Assembly: GCA_012031345.1 (NCBI GenBank)
Contig: JAAUTS010000014.1
Location: 1 to 34,016 of the forward strand
From: Blastochloris sp.
GTDB taxonomy: Bacteria; Verrucomicrobiota; Verrucomicrobiia; Methylacidiphilales; JAAUTS01
Direction: 5' to 3'
DNA: 34,016 bases
Shown: positions 26,440 to 34,016 of the stretch, piece after piece
Position numbering within the stretch: position 1 is the first letter of the stretch
Layout of the letters: the number at the start of each line of letters is the position of its first letter
Notes under the pieces: generated by a model
What the model saw: only the letters and a program-made list of their open reading frames with translations
What the model was told of the DNA's origin: nothing
Database searches by the model: none
Made by a program: the position numbers and the translations under genes

Positions 26440-27491
26440 ATGTCGATTGTATTGGTGACGGGTTCGGCGGGTTTGATCGGGTCGGAGACTTCCAAACGTT
26501 TTCATGAGGAGGGGCTTGATATTCTCGGAGTGGATAATGACATGCGGGCGTATTTTTTTGGAGAGGGAGCTTCGACGGATTCGTCGAGGCAGGGATTGGA
26601 AAAAAAACTGACCCGTTATTCCCATCGGACGCTCGATATACGGGACCGGGAAGGAGTGGAGAGTCTGTTCAGGGAATATGGAAAGGATCTGGCCTTGATT
26701 GTGCACACTGCGGCCCAACCCAGTCATGACTGGCGGCCCGGGAGCCACACACGGACTTCGGCGTGAACGCACTGGGGACTCTCAATTTGTTGGAGGCCTG
26801 CCGTTTGTTCTGCCCGGAGACGCCCTTTATTTTTACCAGCACCAACAAGGTTTACGGGGACAGCCCGAATCGTTTGCCTTTGGTCGAGGAGGAAAAGAGA
26901 TGGGAGCTGGGGCCGGAACATCCCTACGGCGTGCATGGGATCGATGAAAGCATGTCGATTGACCAGACCAAGCACTCGCTTTTTGGGGCCAGTAAAGTGG
27001 CAGCGGATGTTTTGGTGCAGGAATATGGACGTTATTTCGGCATGAAAACCGTCTGCTTCCGGGGTGGTTGCCTGACGGGACCGGCCCACGCGGGCACGGA
27101 GTTGCACGGCTTCCTCGCTTATCTGATGAAATGCACCGTGCAGGGGAATCCTTACCGGGTTTTTGGATACGGGGGAAAACAGGTCCGGGACAACATCCAC
27201 AGTCATGACCTGGTGGAAGCCTTTTTTCAATATTTCCAAACTCCCCGCAGCGCAGAAGTTTACAACATGGGCGGCAGCCGACATTCCAACTGCTCCATGC
27301 TGGAAGCGATTGAGCTTTGTCAGGAAATCAGCGGCAAAAAATTAAACTGGAGCTATGTGGAAGATAACCGCATCGGCGATCATATCTGGTGGATCAGCGA
27401 TGTCCGCAAGTTCCAATCCCACTACCCGGGCTGGAGCTATCGTTATGGATTGAGGGAGATTCTGGGGGAAATTCATCAGGCTTGTGCTTGA
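26440..27491 (+). CDS. NAD-dependent sugar-nucleotide epimerase (CDP-paratose 2-epimerase-like), one frameshift
   Basis: 350 residues after correction. The Rossmann motif [11 protein letters not shown] (G8, G11, G14) and the NAD-contacting D32 in GVDND are at the N-terminus; [33 protein letters not shown]-type [15 protein letters not shown] and [17 protein letters not shown] follow. One G is missing at 26732-26733; corrected, the join reads [16 protein letters not shown]. The sequence best resembles CDP-paratose/tyvelose 2-epimerases. The usual YxxxK catalytic pair reads FGASK, with phenylalanine in place of tyrosine. It heads the surface-sugar cluster and should make an NDP-sugar for cell-surface glycan. 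Confidence 0.8.
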
Positions 27492-27494
27492 TAA

Positions 27495-27533
27495 AGCATG
27501 GAGCATGGCGCCAGATGCATGGGGCGGGAAAGC
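27495..27533 (+). repeat. GGAGCATGG-family repeat, left copy
   Basis: This contains AGCATGGAGCATGG followed by CGCCAGATGCATGGGGC and ends in AGCT. The core GGAGCATGG(C/T)GC recurs inverted at 27970-27981 and as tandem copies at 28435-28469. Confidence 0.7.
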
Positions 27534-27558
27534 TACAAAAGCAACAACGACTTACACG

Positions 27559-27921
27559 ATGAGTTCAAGATTCAGATTTGAAGATTTGCAAATTTGGCAG
27601 ATTGGGGCCGAGTTGAGTGTGGCACTCTTTAAGCTGGCTGATGAATTGGAAGAAAAAAAGTTGTTCCGCTTTGCTGAACAATTGAGAGGAGCGGTTCTTA
27701 GTATTACAAATAATATAGCCGAAGGTTCAGGGAGCACTTCCGATAAGGAATTTCAGCAATTTCTTAATTTTAGCCGAAGATCCATTTTTGAAACGGCCAA
27801 TATTTTATTTATGATGGTCAGAGCAGGAGTTTTAAAGGAAGAAGAAATCCAGGGTTTTATTAATCGTCTGGAGGAACAGTCCAGAAAAGTGTTGAGCTTC
27901 TCACGTTCCTTGAACACTTAA
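27559..27921 (+). CDS. Four-helix-bundle protein (23S rRNA intervening-sequence/S23 type)
   Basis: 120 residues from the ATG at 27559. The sequence FRFEDLQIWQIGAELSVALF, then FAEQLRGAVLSITNNIAEGS followed by GSTSDKEFQQFLNFSRRSIF, is the hallmark of the four-helix-bundle family also called 23S rRNA intervening-sequence protein; the same fold is used by the Avd accessory protein of diversity-generating retroelements. No reverse transcriptase or template repeat is nearby, so an Avd role is unlikely. Base composition is clearly more A+T-rich than in the flanking epimerases, which suggests transfer. It sits inside a sugar-nucleotide operon where it has no obvious function, between inverted GGAGCATGG repeats. 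The molecular function of free-standing members is not established. Confidence 0.85.
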   Translation: MSSRFRFEDLQIWQIGAELSVALFKLADELEEKKLFRFAEQLRGAVLSITNNIAEGSGSTSDKEFQQFLNFSRRSIFETANILFMMVRAGVLKEEEIQGFINRLEEQSRKVLSFSRSLNT

Positions 27922-27930
27922 TCTCTACGC

Positions 27931-29118
27931 ATGAGCGTTATGTCTATTACTTCAAGCTATATGCCCCCTGCACCATGCTCCTTGCCAGAAGAGATCCTGA
28001 TAACCGGAGCCTGTGGCTTTGTGGGGAGCACCCTGGTGCTTGAGTTGCGGAAACGCCACCCAGAGATTGCCATCCATGGCATCGACAACCTGATTCGGAA
28101 AGGGAGTGAAACCAATATCGAGCGGTTACGGGCTGCTGGTTGCAGTTTGCTGATGGGGGATGTCCGGAAGCCTGCGGACCTTGAGCAAGTGCCGCCAGTG
28201 GATTGGGTGATCGACTGTGCGGCCAATCCCAGTGTTTTGGCCGGAGTGGATGGGAAAAGTTCTTCTTACGATGTGATGGATCATAACCTCGTCGGCACTT
28301 TACAGTTGCTGGAATTTTGTAAAAAGCATCAGGCAGGTTTCCTGCTGCTCAGCACCAGCCGGGTCTATTCCATTCCGGCTCTCAGTGCGATTCCGGTGGA
28401 GGAACATCAGGGAGCTTTTTGTCCGGAAGACAAAGGCATGGAGCATGGGGCATGGAGCATGGCGATGGGAAATGCTGAACCTCAAGCTCCGAGCACCCTG
28501 CCCTCTGCGCCCTTTAGCATGAAGGGCATTACCGAGAGTTTCAGCACGTCGCCCCCTTTGTCTCTCTACGGCATGTCCAAGCTCTGTTCCGAAAATTTGG
28601 CCCTGGAGTATGCGGAAACTTTTGGGTTTCCTGTTTGGATCAATCGCTGCGGTGTTCTGGCTGGAGCGGGTCAGTTTGGGCGGGCCGACCAGGGGATCTT
28701 TGCCTACTGGATCAACCGTTGGTTGCGGCGAAAGCCCCTCAAGTATATCGGCTTTGGGGGGAAGGGATATCAGGTTCGCGATGCCCTGCATCCACGGGAT
28801 CTGGTTCCTTTGCTGATCGAGCAGATGAAGGATCCGGGGCGCAAGGTGGAAAAAATTCAAAACCTGGCCGGTGGGGCGAACAACAGCATGTCTTTGAAAC
28901 AACTGAGCGCATGGTGTGAAAATCGTTTCGGACCACATGAGGTTTCTTGCGATCCGCAACCCCGACCTTTTGACTTGCCCTGGATGGTTTTGGATTCCGC
29001 GCGAGCGAAGGCTCAATGGGGGTGGGAACCACAGACTCCGATCCGTGAGATTCTGGAAGAAATCGCCCAACACGCAGAAGCCAATCCGCAGTGGTTGGAT
29101 ATTTCAGGGAACGGGTAG
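27931..29118 (+). CDS. NAD-dependent epimerase/dehydratase with an in-frame repeat insertion
   Basis: 395 residues. The Rossmann motif ILITGACGFVGST (G26, G29, G32) is followed by HGIDNLIRKGSETNIERLR, WVIDCAANPSVLAG, STSRVYSIPALSAIP, LYGMSKLCSENLALEYAE (Y213, K217) and WINRCGVLAGAGQFGRADQG, as in CDP-paratose 2-epimerase-like enzymes. Homologues start just before ILITG; the first 20 residues here read through the right copy of the GGAGCATGG repeat, so the original start may have been replaced. Residues of about 169-198 (from KGMEHGAWSMAMG) are an insertion translated from tandem copies of the same repeat, placed before the conserved SFSTSPPLSLYG. The fold is probably tolerant because this is a loop region. 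It would act with the first epimerase and the glycosyltransferase. Confidence 0.8.
   Translation: MSVMSITSSYMPPAPCSLPEEILITGACGFVGSTLVLELRKRHPEIAIHGIDNLIRKGSETNIERLRAAGCSLLMGDVRKPADLEQVPPVDWVIDCAANPSVLAGVDGKSSSYDVMDHNLVGTLQLLEFCKKHQAGFLLLSTSRVYSIPALSAIPVEEHQGAFCPEDKGMEHGAWSMAMGNAEPQAPSTLPSAPFSMKGITESFSTSPPLSLYGMSKLCSENLALEYAETFGFPVWINRCGVLAGAGQFGRADQGIFAYWINRWLRRKPLKYIGFGGKGYQVRDALHPRDLVPLLIEQMKDPGRKVEKIQNLAGGANNSMSLKQLSAWCENRFGPHEVSCDPQPRPFDLPWMVLDSARAKAQWGWEPQTPIREILEEIAQHAEANPQWLDISGNG
27955..27981 (-). repeat. GGAGCATGG-family repeat, right copy (inverted)
   Basis: Read on the minus strand, it begins GGAGCATGGTGCAGGGGGCA and runs on to AGCT. It is the inverted partner of the copy at 27495-27533. 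It overlaps the predicted first codons of the second epimerase, giving the stretch MPPAPCSLP. Confidence 0.65.
28435..28520 (+). repeat. GGAGCATGG-family repeats inserted in frame in the epimerase
   Basis: Two copies of GGCATGGAGCATGG stand in tandem at 28435-28464, then GCGATGGG. A right part, read on the minus strand, has AGGGTGCTCGGAGCTTGAGG, which resembles the end of the unit upstream (AGCTTGAAG at its inner edge). The insert is about 87 bases and keeps the reading frame. Confidence 0.65.
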
Positions 29119-29136
29119 GGAGCGTGGAGCGTGGAG
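29118..29136 (+). repeat. Variant GGAGCGTGG tandem repeat after the second epimerase
   Basis: GGGAGCGTGGAGCGTGGAG begins at the epimerase stop codon. It differs from the GGAGCATGG family at one position per unit (A to G) and is probably a diverged copy. Confidence 0.5.
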
Positions 29137-29193
29137 AATTTAAAATCTTTGCGCTTTTAGCCTCATGCTTTTAACTAGGGAATTCAAGGGAAC

Positions 29194-29979
29194 ATGGAAA
29201 ATCAGCAATCAATCACCGTCAACCAACTATCGTTGCTTTCCGTTGTGATTCCTGCCCGGGATGAGGAAGCTTGCATCGAATCCACCGTTCGTCATCTCCA
29301 TCTCGAACTCAAACTACAAGGCGTGCCTCATGAAATCGTGGTGGTGGACGACGGCAGCACGGATCGGACCTGGGCCATTTTGAGCGAGATGCGGCAGGGC
29401 TTGGCAGAACTGGCTCCAGTGCAAAATCAGGATCGGCACGGCTTTGGCTGTGCGATTCAAAAAGGTCTGGAAGTCATGAAGGGGGATGCGGTGGTGATCA
29501 TGATGGCAGATGAATCGGATGATTGTCGGGACGTGGTGCGATACTGGACCAAACTGAATGAGGGTTATGACTGTGTGTTCGGAAGTCGCTTCATGCGCGG
29601 CGGGGGTGTGATTGATTACCCCTTTGTGAAATATGTTTTCAATCGTCTGGCCAACCAGTTCATCCGGGTGCTGTTTGCCATCAAGCTGAACGACACGACC
29701 AATGCGTTCAAAGCCTACCGGAAAGAGGTCATTGCAGGCTGCAAACCTTTACTTTCACCTCACTTTAACATCACGGTGGAGCTTCCCCTGAAAGCGATGG
29801 TCCGGGGTTATACCTGGACGACGCTGCCGATCACTTGGCGGAATCGTCGGACGGGTGTGGCCAAACTGAAGATCCGGGAAATGGGGAGCCGCTACCTCTT
29901 CATCTGTCTCTACATTTGGCTGGAGAAATATTTTTCAAGAGGGGATTACAAGATCAAAGGTAAGGAGTTTCCTCAATAA
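29194..29979 (+). CDS. Family 2 glycosyltransferase (dolichol-phosphate mannosyltransferase-like)
   Basis: 261 residues, intact. The GT-A fold starts with LSVVIPARDEEACIESTVRH and EIVVVDDGSTDRTWAIL (D52, D53); a second acidic motif MMADESDD (about residues 104-111) follows GLEVMKGDAVVI. YDCVFGSRFMRGGG and LNDTTNAFKAYRKEVI are typical of the polyprenyl-phosphate sugar transferase branch. No long C-terminal membrane region exists, so it is peripheral. AAGGGA lies just upstream of the ATG as a ribosome binding site. In this context it would move a sugar made by the two epimerases onto a lipid carrier or surface glycan. The 202 bases after it, up to pabB, contain nothing I recognise. Confidence 0.85.
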   Translation: MENQQSITVNQLSLLSVVIPARDEEACIESTVRHLHLELKLQGVPHEIVVVDDGSTDRTWAILSEMRQGLAELAPVQNQDRHGFGCAIQKGLEVMKGDAVVIMMADESDDCRDVVRYWTKLNEGYDCVFGSRFMRGGGVIDYPFVKYVFNRLANQFIRVLFAIKLNDTTNAFKAYRKEVIAGCKPLLSPHFNITVELPLKAMVRGYTWTTLPITWRNRRTGVAKLKIREMGSRYLFICLYIWLEKYFSRGDYKIKGKEFPQ

Positions 29980-30181
29980 ACCCAAAGATGGCTTGAGCGT
30001 TGATTGGATTGTCTGAAGTTTCGACTGTGGTTGAACTGAGAAGCGGGGGTGTGAAGCCGGGTTTGGAAAGGATCGGGTAGGATAGCCAAGCCGGCGATCA
30101 GGATGATTCGCTATCTCAAATGCGTGGTGAATAGATCGTGTATGGCTCCTTGGCTTTTGGGAAAGATCTGCAAATGTACAG

Positions 30182-31387
30182 GTGGATGTCCTGTCCCTTT
30201 TCCAACTACTCGGCACTGATACACCGGCCTTACAAGGAGGGTTTTTTCTATGGGTCAAAGAACCAGTGGAGGTGCTGGAGGGAGGGCCGGAGGATTGGTC
30301 GAAGTTGGAGGAGCGGTTGGAGGCGTATCGTGAAAAAAAGGAGTCGGATCCCCTGCATCCTCCTGGCGCCGCGGTAGGACAGTTCAGCTATGAAGGGAAC
30401 TTTCGTTTCGCCTTTCATGAACGTGTGGAAGTGATCGCGGCGGGCAGCCTGTCCCTGCCCACCTTGCGACTGCCGGGAGCCTTGGGGGGCATCACTGATC
30501 CGTCATCGGGTTGGTCAGCCTCCTGCACCCAACAGGAGTATGAAGGTATGGTGCGTGAGGCGCAGGAGGCCATTCGACGGGGTGATGTGTATCAGGTGAA
30601 TCTGGCCCAACGCTTTCATCGTGAGGTGACTTCCTGGGATGCCTCGAGATTTTTTCAGGCACTGTGGCAACTGACCGCGGCACCGTATTCCGCTTTGTTA
30701 CGTTGGCCGGACCGGGATTTGGTGGCGGCCTCTCCGGAGCTATTTTTGAGTATCCAAGGTCGCCGGGTGACGACGCAGCCGATCAAGGGCACGCGGCCAC
30801 GGAGTCGGCAAGCCATGGATGATCGTCGCAACGCTCTGGAGTTGTCCACGGATCCGAAGGAAGTGGCCGAGTTGGTCATGATTACGGATTTGGAGCGCAA
30901 CGATCTGGGAACTTTTTGTGAATATGGGAGTGTGGAGGTGAAGGAGTTGGTGAGGTGCCGGACTTATTCCCATGTGTTTCATTTGGTGTCCACGATTGTG
31001 GGAAGAATGCGGGAGGGTTGCCGACCTCTTCAAGCGGTGCGGCATTGTTTCCCAGGAGGCTCGATCACGGGAGCCCCGAAGCGCACGGCCATGGAGTTGA
31101 TCCGTCGTCTGGAGGGTCGGGAGCGGGGCAGTTACACCGGGGCGTTCGGGTATTTTGGTTTTGATGGCTCGATGCAGTTGGGTATGGCGATCCGCACTTG
31201 TGAGCAGGTCCGGGGTTGTTTGTCGTTCTGGGCGGGGAGCGGCATCACGATGGATTCCAATCCGGGCCGGGAGTGGCAGGAGACGCATCACAAGGCCCGA
31301 GCCATGCAGGAGGCTTATGCCTTGTATGAAAGAACCAGAGAGCAGGACGGGGAAACGGCTGCCGGAGTGGTCAGGCGGGAGTCTTGA
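30182..31387 (+). CDS. pabB: Aminodeoxychorismate synthase component I (PabB)
   Basis: 401 residues from a GTG at 30182, the only start codon I find before the similarity begins; the frame stays open to about 30129, so a slightly longer N-terminus or an upstream error is possible. The chorismate-binding domain shows QQEYEGMVREAQEAIRRGDV followed by YQVNLAQRF, ASPELFLSIQGRRVTTQPIK then GTRPR, ITDLERNDLG, FPGGSITGAPKRTAMELI, YTGAFGYFGFDGSMQLGMAI and AGSGITMDSNPGREWQET. The PIKGTRPR lysine separates PabB/TrpE from isochorismate synthases, and the direct coupling to pabC supports PabB. It makes 4-amino-4-deoxychorismate for folate. The glutaminase partner PabA is not in the window. Confidence 0.88.
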   Translation: MDVLSLFQLLGTDTPALQGGFFLWVKEPVEVLEGGPEDWSKLEERLEAYREKKESDPLHPPGAAVGQFSYEGNFRFAFHERVEVIAAGSLSLPTLRLPGALGGITDPSSGWSASCTQQEYEGMVREAQEAIRRGDVYQVNLAQRFHREVTSWDASRFFQALWQLTAAPYSALLRWPDRDLVAASPELFLSIQGRRVTTQPIKGTRPRSRQAMDDRRNALELSTDPKEVAELVMITDLERNDLGTFCEYGSVEVKELVRCRTYSHVFHLVSTIVGRMREGCRPLQAVRHCFPGGSITGAPKRTAMELIRRLEGRERGSYTGAFGYFGFDGSMQLGMAIRTCEQVRGCLSFWAGSGITMDSNPGREWQETHHKARAMQEAYALYERTREQDGETAAGVVRRES

Positions 31388-32100
31388 TGCGTGGGCCGGA
31401 GTGGATAGCGGTGGATGATCCTGGCTTTCGCTGGGGTTGGGGTGTGTTTGAGACGTTGCAGGTGCGTGGGGGCAGGGCGATTTTTCATCAGATGCATTTG
31501 GAAAACATTGCAGAGGCGGCACAGGCTTTGGGCTTGCCCATGCCTGATCCGGGCCCTTGGAGTAAGGCTCCGAGGGAGGAGGGAATTTGGCGCTGGTTTC
31601 TGACACCCAAGACTCAAACCCAACTTTGGGAGGAGGGGCTCCCGGAAGTGCCGTCGGGCATGAGTATGGAGTTGTCTCCGCTGGTTCTGAGTCGTGCCAG
31701 TTGGGAGGCCCGTTACAAAACCCTTTCCTATCTGACCCGTCAACAAGCCCGGCAGGAAAGTGGTTCGGATGAAGCGCTGCTGCTGAATGAGAAGGGCCAA
31801 ATCGCGTCCGCCTGCATGGCCAATGTGTTTTGGGTGCGTGAAGGGATCCTGCATACTCCGGATCTGGAGTGCGGGTGTCGGGATGGAGTGTTGCGGCGCT
31901 GGGTGCTGGAGAGCTGGGCGGAGGAGTGCCGGGTGGGTGCCTATGAGGTGAAGGAACTGGAAGGGGCGGAGGAGATTTTCCTAACCAACAGTCGATTGGG
32001 GGTGATGCCGGTCCACAGTTTTGAAGGAAGAAATTTGGAGGTCGGAAGGGTGGTGCATGAGCTGCGTGCCCGGTATGCGGGGATGCTGGAGCGACTTTAG
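31387..32100 (+). CDS. pabC: Aminodeoxychorismate lyase (class IV aminotransferase fold)
   Basis: 237 residues; the ATG at 31387 overlaps the last base of the pabB stop (TGATG). The family start DPGFRWGWGVFETLQVRGG, the PLP lysine in ARYKTLSYLTRQQA, DEALLLNEKGQIASACMANV followed by FW, and EEIFLTNSRLGVMPV are visible. The class IV PLP fold is shared with the IlvE encoded earlier in the window, but the shorter length and fusion-like coupling to pabB point to 4-amino-4-deoxychorismate lyase. It releases p-aminobenzoate and pyruvate for folate synthesis. The gene is intact and convergent with proS, 32 bases away. Confidence 0.86.
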   Translation: MRGPEWIAVDDPGFRWGWGVFETLQVRGGRAIFHQMHLENIAEAAQALGLPMPDPGPWSKAPREEGIWRWFLTPKTQTQLWEEGLPEVPSGMSMELSPLVLSRASWEARYKTLSYLTRQQARQESGSDEALLLNEKGQIASACMANVFWVREGILHTPDLECGCRDGVLRRWVLESWAEECRVGAYEVKELEGAEEIFLTNSRLGVMPVHSFEGRNLEVGRVVHELRARYAGMLERL

Positions 32101-32132
32101 AGAAGAGTGCGCGGGATGGACGATCCCTTTGG

Positions 32133-33805
<1,673 letters not shown>

Positions 33806-33982
33806 AAAGGGTAATTTTTAGTGAGCTTGTTTGTCCGGCGTGAGTTTGACATTGGCTGGTGACATCTGAAGTGAATGTGGCACGATGACGCCCGGAAAGG
33901 GTGGAGGGATCCAAGGGAAATGCATCTGGAACAGTTTGACTCGCACTAGGGCGATCTACTTGTAGATGTGAGTTTATATTAC

Positions 33983-34016
33983 GCCGCTCGAACCTTTTTT
34001 CAAAAGGAATGGCGGC
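33983..34016. repeat. Nested inverted repeat at the window edge
   Basis: GCCGC (33983-33987) pairs with GCGGC (34012-34016), and inside it CCTTTT (33993-33998) pairs with AAAAGG (34002-34007). The structure may continue past the edge. It could be a terminator for a minus-strand gene beyond the window or a binding site. Confidence 0.35.

Larger units (their letters stand above)
27495..27981. mobile_element. Putative mobile unit: four-helix-bundle gene between inverted GGAGCATGG repeats
   Basis: The 487-base interval between the two epimerase genes starts 3 bases after the first epimerase stop and ends inside the N-terminal codons of the second. Its left end carries GGAGCATGGCGC and its right end carries, in inverted orientation, GGAGCATGGTGC; both ends also share an AGCT further in. 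The only gene between them is a four-helix-bundle protein, with visibly more A+T than its neighbours. No transposase is present and I see no target duplication. Calling it a mobile unit is inference from the inverted ends, its composition, and a related repeat inserted nearby. Confidence 0.45.

Noticed and set aside
27559-27921. Possible Avd protein of a diversity-generating retroelement
   Set aside because: The fold is shared, but no reverse transcriptase, template repeat or variable-repeat target gene occurs in the window.
27495-28520. CRISPR array made of GGAGCATGG repeats
   Set aside because: Units are too short, adjacent or irregularly spaced, one set lies inside a coding sequence, and there are no regular spacers or cas genes.
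30234-30252. AAGGAGG followed by an ATG at 30250, looking like an ideal translation start
   Set aside because: The ATG is out of frame with pabB and its frame closes after about 27 codons. Family-like sequence (FFLWVKEPVEVLEGG) reads straight through this site in the pabB frame.

Overview
The window looks like a piece of a Verrucomicrobiota chromosome. Three things suggest this: a PEP-CTERM secreted protein beside a LacI-type regulator and a DUF1961/YesU-like protein; a small lipoprotein and coiled-coil protein pair of a kind I associate with that phylum; and G-rich coding sequence with tightly packed operons. No taxonomic marker such as rRNA is present, so this is inference. No tRNA, rRNA, CRISPR array, phage module or transposase was seen.

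Layout. 1-2.9 kb: the end of a LolC/E-type permease, its ATPase LolD, the aminotransferase IlvE and a McsA-like zinc/UVR protein. 2.9-5.2 kb: PheT. 5.3-5.5 kb: a structured RNA that resembles 6S RNA, followed by a good terminator. 5.5-6.7 kb (minus): a lactonase-type beta-propeller. 6.7-11.4 kb: transglutaminase-like protein, XerC-like recombinase, then the Fe-S maturation set IscA-HscB-HscA. 11.5-12.1 kb (minus): KDPG aldolase. 12.2-13.8 kb: NYN/YacP protein, membrane-anchored coiled-coil protein and small lipoprotein. 13.9-14.7 kb (minus): PdxJ. 14.8-20.2 kb: GlnD, a soluble GAF histidine kinase and an EamA transporter. 20.3-21.5 kb: dGTPase. 21.5-26.3 kb is an accessory carbohydrate locus: LacI regulator, PEP-CTERM protein, DUF1961 protein, sialate O-acetylesterase-like esterase and a broken PEP-CTERM gene. 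26.4-30.0 kb is a surface-sugar cluster: two NAD-dependent epimerases and a family 2 glycosyltransferase, interrupted by a small four-helix-bundle gene with flanking GGAGCATGG repeats. 30.2-32.1 kb: PabB and PabC (p-aminobenzoate). 32.1-33.6 kb (minus): ProS. The last 370 bases hold no gene but contain a CACGAAGG-type repeat and two inverted repeats.

Two things stand out. First, at least thirteen otherwise well-conserved genes carry frameshifts of one or two bases, nearly all in short homopolymers, and PheT also seems to lack about 35 internal residues. This is far more likely to be uncorrected sequencing or assembly error than gene decay, so affected genes are annotated as single CDS with the shift marked. 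Second, the GGAGCATGG repeat family flanks the four-helix-bundle gene in inverted orientation, appears to supply the N-terminus of the downstream epimerase, and is inserted in frame inside that same epimerase. This is the best candidate here for a poorly described mobile unit.
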